Assembly (NCBI RefSeq): GCF_030272615.1
Contig: NC_081408.1
Location: 306,492,450-306,556,449, forward strand
DNA length: 64,000 nucleotides
Direction: 5' to 3'
Origin: Cryptomeria japonica
Taxonomy: Eukaryota; Streptophyta; Pinopsida; Cupressales; Cupressaceae
The notes beneath the pieces are model-generated. The model was not told the DNA's origin. It ran no database searches and saw only the letters and a list, made by a program, of their open reading frames with translations. This document shows, in pieces, positions 31,750 through 45,500 of the stretch. The translations under genes were made by a program, and so were the position numbers. Each line of letters begins with the position of its first letter. Position 1 is the first letter of the stretch.

Positions 31750-32360
31750 ATCTTCATATTCCAGGCTCTTAAGATATTTGACTCTAAAGAGTTGTTTGAG
31801 TAACAAGAGACCTCCATAGTTCCCATATTTTCCTGAATAGCCCTTTGAATTTTTTGAAAAACAATGTCTTGATTTAAGGACACATCCCTAAAAATTTGGT
31901 TGTTTCTTTCCTTCCAGAGACCCCATAGAATGTGAGGCAGAGAGAGCTACCACATACACCTCAGAAAAGAGTTGGTCCAATGAATTTGCTAGGAAGAGAA
32001 CAAATCTTTGATGTTACTAGGAAACACCCAAGCAAGACTAAAGCTTTTGAGGAAGCTTTCCCAAATAGAGGTTGAGAAAGAACAGTGGAGGGCAAGATGG
32101 TCCACTGACTCTTCCTCTTGAAAGCATAGCACACACCTATTTGGAAGGGCAAAACCTCTGCATTTAAGGTTGTCAACAGTAAGGATCTTATTCTAGAGAA
32201 TAGTCCAGAAGAACATATTGATTTTAAGAGTTAGCCCTTTTAACCAAGCTTTAGACCAGAAAGGATTCATAGGAGGGGAGGGGGAGATGATACAATACAT
32301 CAAAGATACAGTAAAGGTACCTTTGGGGTTATATCTCCAGATCAGGGAATCCTCTTCCTT
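31750..32360 (-). pseudogene. LINE zinc-finger (zf-RVT) region
   Basis: This is the continuation of the LINE after the LARD. The minus strand shows a CVLC...HLALHC zinc-finger pattern (about 32140-32090) typical of the region between reverse transcriptase and RNase H in plant L1 elements. Frame changes break it. Confidence 0.78.
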
Positions 32361-34551
32361 TGTAATGCCCATACCCTAGTCAGACTTTTAAAACCAATTT
32401 AACCGTGATTGACTTCATATGTGGCATTCTTGAATGGTAGATTTACCGATATGCAATGTGTAGTTTGGATAATATAAATAAATTGTGCATACTTATTATT
32501 GTGCTTTTACATCGATTTTCATGTAAATGTACTTGTTCCTAACCCTTGTGATAAATCTTGAGCTAACGTCTTCATTGAATATGTATTTGTATATGCATGC
32601 TTGTATGAATTCATGGGTGCAGGAGAATTTGCAGGTACAACATCGCTTAGGGCAAGGTTCATCTCCTTTGGAATTTGCAAGGTTGAGTATGCTCTTTCAT
32701 CTTTTGAATTCGGATTTAGTGGTCATATAACTCTCGTCTTGCCTTAGCCATGGTTAGGTGAGCATCGTGCATGGATTCGTGGAGCTTGCTTTCATTGGGA
32801 TGCATGTCGAGAGATTTGGAGGACTTCCTCGATTTGCATGCCTTGCGCGAGATAAGTGAGGTTTGTTATCCTAAGTATTAAATTCAAAATTAATGAGTAG
32901 GCGTACACAATAGTGATATAGGAATTTAAATAGGTAGTTTCTTTTATATGATTAATCACTACTTTAAGAGATTGCTTTAAATTGTTATTGTAGCAAGCTT
33001 AAGGTATTTAACTGAGGTTAGCGTGCTCATTTACGCATTTGTAACTTTTATGCATTTGTAGTCGAGAAAATTTGAATAAACAAGACTCTTGCATTAGATT
33101 AGTCATTTATTTAAAAATGTCGCTTTATTAAGTTATAGCGAGTTAATTTAATAATTAATTTTAATAACTACGATTTTAATAAATTATGCATTTTAGAAAG
33201 GAAAATTTTTAAAGTCGTTTGGGAGACAAAAATAAATTACTCATTTCGCATTTTGGAAGAAAAGGGATAAATTATTATTATTTAAACGAAATTATTTCCT
33301 TTTTACTTGTAAAGTCAATATAGTATAAAAGTTTGACTTTTAGAAAATTTAAAATTTAATCAAAACGCCCTACCCGGTAAATAGTTCCAAAGTGTAAATG
33401 TAGGCCCGAATCGTTATTGAGAAATTAAAATTTAGAACTCAATAAAGAAATAGAAGCATTATAATTTTAAGAAGGAAAACAAATAAGATGTAAGAGAGAA
33501 TGGAAATGAATGACTCCTATTTTGATTTTCATCTATTTTATTTTTAAAATAAAATGCCTAATTTTGAAATTAAAAATTAGGGCAAAATTAGGGTTCTCTT
33601 TTTAACCTAGTTTGTAAGCATTTTTGGGGGCTTTTTGGCTTGGGAGTTTTTTTTTGGGAGAGAAATGAGGGATTTGCATGGGAGCAGCAAATTGGGAAGC
33701 TTTTCATTCAAGATTCATGCCTGGATTTGCATTACGAGGTAGGATTCGAATCCACTACCTTATTTATTTGTTGAATACAAAAAAAAAATAGTTTTACCCA
33801 TGATTGTTTTGAGATTTAGTTTCAGTTTACTTCCAAACTTGGATTGTTCTTGAACAAAATTCTTGTTTTTAATAGATTTGGTGGCTTAAAAACCCGATGT
33901 TGAGATGTTTGTTCTATAATAGAGTTTTGGATGAATCTGGAAATGAAAAGACCTGTGAAAAACAAATAAACGAATGATGCATTGAGGAAGGGTTTCATTT
34001 TTTGTTAAGTTTTTTTTTTATGCAAAAAAAGGGGGTAAATTTCGAACTGTAAATCGAATGAAGAAAGGAAAAGAAATAAATTTAAACACAAAAAAAAAAA
34101 ATTAACGCAAAATTTTGGGGTTCGGGGGGGGAGCCGTAGCTCGACCCGTCCCCTCCCCACGCGCGCCGCTCGCAGATGCCTCGGCGCCCACACACAGTGG
34201 GGGCTGAAGGGGACTGCGTCTCCTTTGGAGGCCGCAGCCTCCCTCCGGCACCAATGTGTGGGGGTGCCGTAGGGACTGCGTCCCCCATGGCAGACGCAAA
34301 GCCCCGGGCTGCGCCCGCCATGGTGGCCGCAGTCCTTGCGGTTAGGGTTCGGCGTTTAACAAAAATAAAACGTTTTTTTTTTTACACGTTGTCTCGTGGT
34401 TTTTAAAATCAATTTAGTATTAATGAATAATAAAATGCAAGAAATGTGCATAGTAATATTTAGGTTAAAGTAAGAAAGGGGTATTTTGGTGGGAAAAGTT
34501 CAGTTTATGGAAGAAAATTAGTTTATTTAATTTTTATTTCATTAAATATTG

Positions 34552-34595
<44 letters not shown>

Positions 34596-36971
34596 CAATC
34601 ACGATGTTTGTGTAGATATTTAGATTTGTTGGTTTTTAACATATCATTAGACATGTAATGTTAAATTTATATTGATCACGTATAATTTTGGAACCAAACC
34701 TAATAGGGGAGTAAACTTGGAGGAGAGACCAAATATTGTCGGTATTTGAAAACCCTTGAGACAAAACCCCATTGCCAACGTCATGGAATATATTTTAACA
34801 AGAAGTTGTTCTTCTTTTAAATAATCATTGTCTATCAAATTTAATGATTAAGATCTCCCGATAATCTTACAAATGGAAAAAGTACAGGAGAGTATGAAAT
34901 TTGAATCGAAATTATCTCCGTATATTTTGTAATTACTTTGTGGGTCTAGCCACCATTTAAGGTACCACCGGTTAAGAAATCCTTGTCTTTTTTTTCTTTA
35001 CTTGATGTGTTTAATAGGATCCATTACAAAAGGGATCATTATGTAATTAACGTCCGAGGTGTCTGTTGTATATTGATTTTATTCGCCTATGTGGCAAGAT
35101 GTAAAAGACTCATAAATCATGTATTTCTAACAACATAATACCAAGGGGGTCTTGCAGTTGAGCAGACCCGGAGATGTAGCCCATCCGAGGTGAACTCCGA
35201 GATCATATTCTGTGTCATGCGATGTTTATAGCGTGCATTGTGTTATGATTTAAATTATCATGAATGGGTGTATTTTTGCATAAGTGTATGGTGGAAATTT
35301 AATGAAATTCAAATTTAAATGTATAACATTTTTCAGATGGATAAACGTAGTTATTCAAGTTCATAAAATGTTGAGAATTTTGAGTATGGCATGGTATTTA
35401 AATATTGAAATTAAAGTGTGAAAAAAAAAAAGAAAATTGGTAATGTTAATTTAAAATGTAATAGTGGAAGAAATTTAATTAGGATTACTTTATTGGATCA
35501 ACTTGATATTTAGTATATAAATGGAACGAATGTAAAAAGGAAGCAAAGTTAAAATTTATGTCATAATTCCTAGATTTAAAACTAAAGAATGAACATCATA
35601 TAATTATCTATCTGTTTACCTTAGTAAATGAATCACGCCATGTAAATCTTGTTTCATTACATTGAATGAATTTGATAAGTTATTTCACGTTTAAATCTTA
35701 ACAATAATCCTCATCAGATTAATTTGATAATTCGTGAGGACTCAACTAGACATCCCTGTTGTATATTGGATGGATATACTTAATAATCCATGTTGTAATT
35801 ATAATCAATAATCCTCACCAGATTACATTTATAATTGGGTGAACTCAATTGGATATCCATATTTTTAATCCCTTATAAAAGGAATCCCTCATGATTGCTA
35901 AAATTAAACTAAAATGGAAAAGTAATTGATTTGTTGTTTAAACATTAAATCCTAGTAAAAGTATTTCTCTCATTTTAAGATCATTTAACAAGAAGAGAAC
36001 AAAACAAGAGATATGCAAACAGATAATTGTATTTTAATCCGAATAGAAAAACGTCATTATGATCTTATTACTTTAATCTTGAAATGTTAAATATTATCTT
36101 CCTAATTATATCTTAAAGTTAAAGGATGAACTCTTGTGGCTCAAATACATTTTTCATGTAATGATTCTAGCCATCTAGTAGTATTATTTTTAAACTTCAA
36201 GTGAATTCCCATGGCTACTCACACTATACCTATCATAAGAATTTTCAACCTTTCAGTTGGCTATGCATGAAAACAAATGAAGAGACCTCACTCTAATAAT
36301 TGTAGTTAATCTTTAAGGAATGAATTTCTCTCATTAACCCTGCCTTTAATATTAAAGAAAAAAAGATAACAAATATGGGTGAATATTGTAAAATCAAATG
36401 ATGGCATCCTTGTTTTACTAATCGAAGTATAACCCTAAACGAATGAATCTCGTTAGGCATACTTATAGCATTAAAGGATGATGTCAAGTGTGGATGGTTA
36501 TTTTAAAACTCTAATGAATGAACTTCGTTATATTTTTAAGCGCTTGAACCTATTTGGAGACCTCCTAATGAACTTATGAATTAAAGTGCATTGAGTAGTT
36601 AACCTCTCGATGGCCTCCTCACCAACCAAAGTAATTGAATGCTTCCTAAAGATATAAGGTGTTAAACCATCGAACACATATTTAATCAAGGACTATGCAT
36701 TACCTCGTAATTAAGTTATCCAGTTTAATGGATCTAATGACGCAAGTTGAGTTAGGTGTAAGGCTGTGTAATCGCGTTGGGAAACCTCTTAGGATCATTT
36801 AGCCTTCCGCTATGTTATCTAGATAGAAATAACTTTGGGATAACTTCATACTATCTTAATATTGTAACTCTTCATTAACGCACTTAATTATTATTTTTTT
36901 TAAAAAAATTTCACACTCTATTTGAGTGTTTTAAACTTAAACCCTTAGGGGTTTCCTGGCGGGGCATTACA
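32361..36971 (+). repeat. LARD 5' LTR
   Basis: It contains a GC-rich block (34110-34345), a (TA)n microsatellite (about 34552-34590), and a TATA-like TTATAAAAGG at 35873-35882. Short open frames inside are repeated in the other LTR and have no recognised content. Confidence 0.95.
34110..34345 (+). repeat. GC- and CpG-rich block in LARD LTR
   Basis: A ~235-bp block in very AT-rich sequence, repeated in the 3' LTR at 42600-42835. It holds imperfect repeats of GGGGACTGCGTCTCC and GGGACTGCGTCCCCC. Differences between the two LTR copies are mostly C/T and G/A changes. Confidence 0.75.
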
Positions 36972-36973
36972 CT

Positions 36974-36991
36974 TGGTATCAGAGCCAGGTT
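36974..36991 (+). promoter_or_regulatory. Primer-binding site of the LARD
   Basis: TGGTATCAGAGCCAGGTT begins two bases after the LTR. TGGTATCAGAGC is the standard site for the 3' end of plant initiator methionine tRNA. Confidence 0.95.
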
Positions 36992-39097
36992 GCAACTCTG
37001 GGATCTCTGGTTTCGCGTGTGCCCTTAGTTGTTGTGTGTGTGACAATCTTATGTTGTATGCTTGTCCACCTTGATGTGAGGGTGTGATTTAACAAACCCT
37101 ATTTGTGTGTAACATGTGTGTTCACACTTTGTTTTCACCTTATTAATGTGGGTGTTTTGGGAATAATAATGGGTGTTTTGTCTGCTTGTTGAGGTCTTGA
37201 TCTATGACTTCTCTTACTTTTAAAAGGATTCGTATGTACCTTCATGCTTGCCTTGTTTTACTCTTTGACTAATCCATCTAAGTTGGTTGTTAATATCTTG
37301 AACCTAAAAGTACGAAATGTGTTTGTTTGTGGTTTTGGCTCTATCTTCATGATTGTCCACTTGAAAGACTAGTATGGCAAATGTTAGTTCTTATTATGTA
37401 GTACATTTAGTGACTATGACTCTTCCTCTTCTCTTTAGTAAATTAAAAGGAGTTGGTATGTGTGATTATCTCTTATTTAAGTTTTCTTATTGCAAGAAAA
37501 AGGATGGTATTTCTTGAGCCCATGTGTAAGCCTCATAATGTTTTTGCGCTTTAGATTGTGTAAAGGAATGATTTGGGAGTTGATTTTTGGTTAATGATAG
37601 GAAATTGTATATTTGCATTAAAAGGTTCTCCATGTGCTTGGTAGGAGTAATATAGTTAAATTTTATCTTAAGTAAGGTGCATCAGTATGCGTATAGTTGA
37701 TTTTGTGAAAATTGCTTGATGTGAAAGGAAAACCAAAAGAGGACATATTGTAGTAGCTTCAAGAGTAAATTGATGTGCTTCTCAAAAGATTGTTTTATGT
37801 GCTTATTCAATTAGTGTGATTAGGACCTATTAAATGACGCACCATTTAACTTGTTTTGGAAATTAGTTAATTGCCTTATTATGTTTCGAAAGGAGTAAAT
37901 AAAAGACTTGTGGAATTGTATGCACTAAATGTGTAAAATCTAGTAGATAGCTCTTTATTTACCTCCTTATCATATTATGAAGTCTCAATGTTAAATTTGA
38001 GGTATTATTGTATTGTAACGTATTACGAATAGTGATTGTGCTTTAGAAGACTTGTATTACAAAAGAAAAAAATTGATTGTTTTGAATTCTTGTTCGGAAA
38101 ACTAGAACATTATAGTGCAGCAATAATGATTAGAAATGTCATGTTAGGATGTTTTGGAACCTTCCTAAGAGATAGAAAAATGAAAACCGTGCAACTCAAA
38201 TGATAAACTTATGTCCGAGCATATGGTGTGATTTTGAAATTCATGTGTATTCGTAGGAAATACTTGATTTTCCAACTCTCTTCCTCCTCTCGTTTAAAAT
38301 ATAGGAATTGTTGTTTTTGAAACACTATTTAGAATGCAGTGATTTAAGAAGAAGTTTTGCTATAATGCATGTGAAATTTTATGTTGCTTTGGGCTTCTAA
38401 TTGAAAGGGGAAAGTTTTTCATCTTGAAAAGGGAAATTGCATAGTTAATAATGTGAATGAAAATGCTTAGGGAAGATTGAGAAAGATATTAGAATGATGT
38501 TATCTCGTTGTGTAAATTTGAATTGTTGAAAATTTCAGTACGTGGAGCTAGAGTAAGCTTTGTTTGGTGATTCATGTGTAAAGCATAATTAAAACTTCCC
38601 TTAAGTATATGTTAGTATAATGTAAAGTACTCCCCGTAAATGTGACTAAACCAGTAATAGTGCTATTCTGTGTGTGTTGTGAGAAAACCCGTACTTGCTT
38701 TGTGTGCCCATGGGATGGTGAAGTAATCAACCATGGGGAATGTGTTTGTTTATGAGTATGGGAAACCATACCTATCTATGTGATGTTGCTTGTTTGTTTC
38801 CCTTACTGAGTGCCAACCCATGGGTTGTTGATAAGTCAGTATGTGAAGGGGTAGTAGTAGAAGTCACCATTCCTCGAATAGTATGAACAGCGTACGAGTA
38901 ATGTCGACGCGAAGCAACTTTAGCTTCCCTATTTTGAGGAAAAGTATGGTTTTGTAATGAAACTATAACATAGGTGTACTCAATACTTCCCCTTGTGATG
39001 AACCGATTTATGAGGTTCATGTGTGCCAGCCTTATTCCTATCCTTTATCTTGAGCATATAGATGATAGTTTTTGAGCATATTGTTGGATTCCATTGG

Positions 39098-39250
39098 AGC
39101 ATTTGTTGCCTTGTCTTCATGAGAGGCGTGGTACTTTCTTACATATTGGAGCATTTGTTGCCTTGTCTTCATGAGAGGCGTGGTACTTTCCTACATATTG
39201 GAGCATTTGTTGCCTTGTCTTCATGAGAGGCATGTTATTGTTCTACATAA
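39098..39250 (+). repeat. 52-bp tandem array, three units
   Basis: Units start GGAGCATTTGTTGCCTTGTC at 39098, 39150 and 39202. They are almost identical; the third decays after ATGAGAGGCATG. Confidence 0.92.
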
Positions 39251-39289
39251 GTTACCAACTGGCTAGTGTTGGTAGACTTATGGGTAGAC

Positions 39290-39600
39290 CTTAGCCATGT
39301 ATACCTCTGGCTTACGGCGAGTATCCTGAGAGGAACATCGCTATGCGGAGTGTGACCGGCGCGTGCCTTGTCCGCGAGGTACACTGCCATGCGGGATACG
39401 TCCATTTGCGTGCTTTGTCCGCTTGGAGTATTGCCATGCCGTGCTGAGACACGATGCGAGATGTAGTAGACATTGCCATGCGGCCTACCAATAGGTATAG
39501 GGTAGAGCCATGCCACGTGACGACGTGATGCGGGGTGATGCCGAGGTGCACACTGTCATGCCATGCGGGTGTGTGACTTGGCCACACCACATGATGAGAT
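39290..39600 (+). repeat. GC-rich degenerate block built on TTGCCATGCGGGATACG
   Basis: Phrases such as GCCATGCGG, GCCATGCCG and GTCATGCCATGCGG recur irregularly, with GTCCGC and TGCGTGC between them. It is the only GC-rich part of the LARD internal region. Confidence 0.6.
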
Positions 39601-40833
39601 ACTAGGATAGCTAGACGATTGTTCCTTCCTTCCTCGTTGGTGGCTAGCTATTAGTCACATAGTGATGTAATGTGCACTTATGAATTTATTTTATTTATTT
39701 ATTTATTTATTTTCTTGTGGGCCAGCAATTTATTTTACTTTGACCTTGACAGTTTAGCCACGATCTTGCGATCTTGATCTTACTTGCTTTGATGTTGCAA
39801 ATCCGGAAATTATTTTCTTGTTTTATTGTTGGAATTGACAATTATTACCTTTAATCTTTTGTACTTTAGTGGCTAAACCGGTTTATCCTTGCTGTTTTCG
39901 TATGCTGGTCTTGTGTTGTAATGTGAATTCCTCTCCAAGAACGTAGGAGACGGGCTTGGATGAGTGTATACGAGGAAGTAGACGCAAGGAGCCTTGAGGA
40001 TGGAGGTATGTGAAGCTGTGAAAACAGCTAAGATCCACTACCTACCTATGAGTGGTGACTATCTCTTGGAGGCTAAACACCTTACACAACAAGGGATATT
40101 CACGAGGGACTTGTATGGAAGGTGGCACCGCTATGGTGTACCCTAGCACCATCAAGCCCTCGAGTGAGATGTTGGATATTTGTTGATCATGTATTTATTC
40201 TGAGAGCAGGCATAGAGATGTGGATCATATATGTTACCTTTGACCGAGCATTAGACATGCTCACATGTGGCCTATTGTGTTGTGCAAACCAGTCTTGTGG
40301 ATGGATATTATGTGTAATCATGGATTAAATGGTATTAACTTGTCACTATGTTATGGGGCATAGTCATTGGAAAAGATCTTGTATGTTTGAAAAATGTGGA
40401 CAATTGAGTTCTTACTTTGCTCTTATTTGACAAAAGTTAACTTGGTCGTAGAAATTGTTCTATTGAGGCCAGTTTTATGTGATAAAATATTGTGAAAGAG
40501 ATGATTTGGTGAAAGAAATTGACCTTGAGAGCATGTTTTCTTGTCATGTTTGATAAATGAGTATGATAACTGTGCTTATATATTTTAATTGCTTTAAATT
40601 TGGTGAAATAAAAAGGGAAAAGTCTCGTATCCTTGCTATGACTGAGTGTAGATTATAGAATGTTTGAAGGTGTGAATGATGATAGATGCATTTTTTGGTG
40701 AATAATAGTTTAAATTGTTAAAAAAAAAAATAGTTGTTTGTGCAAATTGATAATTGTTAATTGAGTTTAAAGACTAATAAGTGTTGCAGGACTTTCGTTT
40801 AACTTTGCGACTTCCAGGAGTAAGTTGGAACCT

Positions 40834-40845
40834 AGGGGGGGAGAA
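40834..40845 (+). promoter_or_regulatory. Polypurine tract of the LARD
   Basis: AGGGGGGGAGAA directly precedes the 3' LTR. Confidence 0.92.
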
Positions 40846-43037
40846 TGTAATGCCCATACCCTAGTCGGACTTTTAAAACCCATTTAACCGTGATTGACTT
40901 CATATGTGGCATTCTTGAATGGTAGATTTACCGATATGCAATGTGTAGTTTAGATAATATAAATAAATTGTGCATACTTATTATTGTGCTTTTACATCGA
41001 TTTTCGTGTAAATGTACTTGTTCCTAACCCTTGTGATAAATCTTGAGCTAACGTCTTCATTGAATATGTATTTGTATATGCATGCTTGTATGAATTCATG
41101 GGTGCAGGAGAATTTGCAGGTACAACATCGCTTAGGGCAAGGTTCATCTCCTTTGGAATTTGCAAGGTTGAGTATGCTCTTTCATCTTTTGAATTCGGAT
41201 TTAGTGGTCATATAACTCTCGTCTTGCCTTAGCCATGGTTAGGTGAGCATCGTGCGTGGATTCGTGGAGCTTGCTTTCATTGGGATGCATGTCGAGAGAT
41301 TTGGAGGACTTCCTCGATTTGCGTGCCTTGCGCGAGATAAGTGAGGTTTGTTATCCTAAGTATTAAATTCAAAATTAATGAGTAGGCGTACACAATAGTG
41401 ATATAGGAATTTAAATAGGTAGTTTCTTTTATATGATTAATCACTACTTTAAGAGATTGCTTTAAATTGTTATTGTAGCAAGCTTAAGGTATTTAACTGA
41501 GGTTAGCGTGCTCATTTACGCATTTGTAACTTTTATGCATTTGTAGTCGAGAAAATTTGAATAAACAAGACTCTTGCATTAGATTAGTCATTTATTTAAA
41601 AATGTCGCTTTATTAAGTTATAGCGAGTTAATTTAATAATTAATTTTAATAACTACGATTTTAATAAATTATGCATTTTAGAAAGGAAAATTTTTAAAGT
41701 CGTTTGGGAGACAAAAATAAATTACTCATTTCGCATTTTGGAAGAAAAGGGATAAATTATTATTATTTAAACGAAATTATTTCCTTTTTACTTGTAAAGT
41801 CAATATAGTATAAAAGTTTGACTTTTAGAAAATTTAAAATTTAATCAAAATGCCCTACCCGGTAAATAGTTCCAAAGTGTAAATGTAGGCCCGAATCGTT
41901 ATTGAGAAATTAAAATTTAGAACTCAATAAAGAAATAGAAGCATTATAATTTTAAGAAGGAAAACAAATAAGATGTAAGAGAGAATGGAAATGAATGACT
42001 CCTATTTTGATTTTCATCTATTTTATTTTTAAAATAAAATGCCTAATTTTGAAATTAAAAATTAGGGCAAAATTAGGGTTCTCTTTTTAACCTAGTTTGT
42101 AAGCATTTTTGGGGGCTTTTTGGCTTGGGAGTTTTTTTTTGGGAGAGAAATGAGGGATTTGCATGGGAGCAGCAGATTGGGAAGCTTTTCATTCAATATT
42201 CATGCTTGGATTTGCATTACGAGGTAGGATTCGAATCCACTACCTTATTTATTTGTTGAATACAAAAAAAAAATAGTTTTACCCATGATTGTTTTTAGAT
42301 TTAGTTTCAGTTTACTTCCAAACTTGGATTGTTCTTGAACAAAATTCTTGTTTTTAATAGATTTGGTGGCTTAAAAACCTGATGTGGAGATGTTTGTTCT
42401 ATAATAGAGTTTTGGATGAATCTGGAAATGAAAAGACCTGTGAAAAACAAATAAACGAATGATGCATTGAGGAAGGGTTTCATTTTTTGTTAAGTTTTTT
42501 TTTTATGCAAAAAAAGGGGGTAAATTTCGAACTGTAAATCGAATGAAGAAAGGAAAAGAAATAAATTTAAACACAAAAAAAAAAATTTAACGCAAAATTT
42601 TGGGGTTCGGGGGGGGAGCCGTAGCTCGACCCGTCCCCTCCCCACGCGCGCCGCTCGCAGATGCCTCGGCGCCCACACACAGTGGGGGCCGAAGGGGACT
42701 GCATCTCCTTTGGAGGCCGCAGCCTCCCTCCGGCACCACTGTGTGGGGGTGCCGTAGGGACTGCGTCCCCCATGGCGGACGCAGAGCCCCGGGCTGCGCC
42801 CGCCATGGTGGCCGCAGTCCCTGCGGTTAGGGTTCGGCGTTTAACAAAAATAAAACATTTTTTTTTTGACACGTTGTCTCGTGGTTTTTAAAATCGATTT
42901 AGTATTAATGAATAATAAAATGCAAGAAATGTGCATAGTAATATTTAGGTTAAAGTAAGAAAGGGGTATTTTGGTGGGAAAAGTTCAGTTTATGGAAGAA
43001 AATTAGTTTATTTAATTTTTATTTCGTTAAATATTGT

Positions 43038-43078
<41 letters not shown>

Positions 43079-43079
43079 T

Positions 43080-43112
<33 letters not shown>

Positions 43113-45495
43113 ATCAATCACGATGTTTGTGTAGATATTTAGATTTGTTGGTTTTTAACATATCATTAGACATGTAATGTTAAATTTATATTGATCACGT
43201 ATAATTTTGGAACCAAACCTAATAGGGGAGTAAACTTGGAGGAGAGACCAAATATTGTCGGTATTTGAAAACCCTTGAGACAAAACCCCATTGCCAACGT
43301 CATGGAATATATTTTAACAAGAAGTTGTTCTTCTTTTAAATAATCATTGTCTATCAAATTTAATGATTAAGATCTCCCGATAATCTTACAAATGGAAAAA
43401 CTAAAGTACAGGAGAGTATGAAATTTGAATCGAAATTATCTCCGTATATTTTGTAATTACTTTGTGGGTCTAGCCACCATTTAAGGTACCATCGGTTAAG
43501 AAATGCTTGTCTTTTTTTTCTTTACTTGATGTGTTTAATAGGATCCATTACAAAAGGGATCATTATGTAATTAACGTCCGAGGTGTCTGTTGTATATTGA
43601 TTTTATTCGCCTATGTGGCAAGATGTAAAAGACTCATAAATCATGTATTTCTAACAACATAATACCAAGGGGGTCTTGCAGTTGAGCAGACCCAGAGATG
43701 TAGCCCATCCGAGGTGAACTCCGAGATCATATTCTGTGTCATGCGATGTTTATAGCGTGCATTGTGTTATGATTTAAATTATCATGAATGGGTGTATTTT
43801 TGCATAAGTGTATGGTGGAAATTTAATGAAATTCAAATTTAAATGTCTAACATTTTTCAGATGGATAAACGTAGTTATTCAAGTTCATAAAATGTTGAGA
43901 ATTTTGAGTATGGCATGGTATTTAAATATTGAAATTAAAGTGTGAAAAAAAAAAAGAAAATTGGTAATGTTAATTTAAAATGTAATAGTGGAAGAAATTT
44001 AATTAGGATTACTTTATTGGATCAACTTGATATTTAGTATATAAATGGAACGAATGTAAAAAGGAAGCAAAGTTAAAATTTATGTCATAATTCCTAGATT
44101 TAAAACTAAAGAATGAACATCATATAATTATCTATCTGTTTACCTTAGTAAATGAATCACGCCATGTAAATCTTGTTTCATTACATTGAATGAATTTGAT
44201 AAGTTATTTCACGTTTAAATCTTAACAATAATCCTCATCAGATTAATTTGATAATTCGTGAGGACTCAACTAGACATCCCTGTTGTATATTGGATGGATA
44301 TACTTAATAATCCATGTTGTAATTATAATCAATAATCCTCACCAGATTACATTTATAATTGGGTGAACTCAATTGGATATCCATATTTTTAATCCCTTAT
44401 AAAAGGAATCCCTCATGATTGCTAAAATTAAACTAAAATGGAAAAGTAATTGATTTGTTGTTTAAACATTAAATCCTAGTAAAAGTATTTCTCTCATTTT
44501 AAGATCATTTAACAAGAAGAGAACAAAACAAGAGATATGCAAACAGATAATTGTATTTTAATCCGAATAGAAAAACGTCATTATGATCTTATTACTTTAA
44601 TCTTGAAATGTTAAATATTATCTTCCTAATTATATCTTAAAGTTAAAGGATGAACTCTTGTGGCTCAAATACATTTTTCATGTAATGATTCTAGCCATCT
44701 AGTAGTATTATTTTTAAACTTCAAGTGAATTCCCATGGCTACTCACACTATACCTATCATAAGAATTTTCAACCTTTCAGTTGGCTATGCATGAAAACAA
44801 ATGAAGAGACCTCACTCTAATAATTGTAGTTAATCTTTAAGGAATGAATTTCTCTCATTAACCCTGCCTTTAATATTAAAGAAAAAAAGATAACAAATAT
44901 GGGTGAATATTGTAAAATCAAATGATGGCATCCTTGTTTTACTAATCGAAGTATAACCCTAAACGAATGAATCTCGTTAGGCATACTTATAGCATTAAAG
45001 GATGATGTCAAGTGTGGATGGTTATTTTAAAACTCTAATGAATGAACTTCGTTATATTTTTAAGCGCTTGAACCTATTTGGAGACCTCCTAATGAACTTA
45101 TGAATTAAAGTGCATTGAGTAGTTAACCTCTCGATGGCCTCCTCACCAACCAAAGTAATTGAATGCTTCCTAAAGATATAAGGTGTTAAACCATCGAACA
45201 CATATTTAATCAAGGACTATGCATTACCTCGTAATTAAGTTATCCAGTTTAATGGATCTAATGACGCAAGTTGAGTTAGGTGTAAGGCTGTGTAATCGCG
45301 TTGGGAAACCTCTTAGGATCATTTAGCCTTCCGCTGTGTTATCTAGATAGAAATAACTTTGGGATAACTTCATACTATCTTAATATTGTAACTCTTCATT
45401 AACGCACTTAATTATTATTTTTTTTAAAAAAATTTCACACTCTATTTGAGTGTTTTAAACTTAAACCCTTAGGGGTTTCCTGGCGGGGCATTACA
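40846..45495 (+). repeat. LARD 3' LTR
   Basis: It is a near-identical copy of 32361-36971. Extra length comes mainly from a longer interrupted (TA)n stretch (about 43038-43112) and CTAA at about 43400. The TATA-like sequence is at 44397-44406. Confidence 0.95.
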
Positions 45496-45500
45496 TCCTT

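Larger units (their letters stand above)
36992..40833 (+). other. LARD internal region, non-coding
   Basis: No gag, protease, reverse transcriptase or integrase motif is seen in any frame. The stretch is T-rich on the plus strand up to about 39090, then holds a 52-bp tandem array, a GC-rich degenerate block (39290-39600) and ordinary AT-rich sequence. Overlapping minus-strand frames at 39235-39590 come from the GC-rich block and are not called genes. Confidence 0.8.
32361..45495 (+). mobile_element. LARD-type non-coding LTR element, 13.1 kb
   Basis: LTRs at 32361-36971 (4,611 bp) and 40846-45495 (4,650 bp) both start TGTAATGCCC and end GGCATTACA. The element is flanked by TCCTT (32356-32360 and 45496-45500). 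A primer site for initiator-Met-type tRNA and a polypurine tract are in place. The 3.87 kb internal region has no gag or pol. LTRs above 4 kb with a conserved-length, non-coding internal region define LARDs. The LTRs differ by few substitutions by eye plus a microsatellite length change, so insertion is recent. It must be mobilised in trans. Confidence 0.95.

Noticed and set aside
34102-34406. Open frames rich in Gly/Ala/Pro/Arg in both LARD LTRs
   Set aside because: They result from the GC-rich block, exist on both strands at once, and lie inside an LTR.
36974-36991. Possible tRNA gene because of the TGGTATCAGAGC sequence
   Set aside because: Only the complement of a tRNA 3' end is present, at the exact position of a primer-binding site; no cloverleaf can be seen.
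39235-39590. Overlapping minus-strand frames in the LARD interior
   Set aside because: They arise from the GC-rich degenerate block; no gag or pol motif is present.
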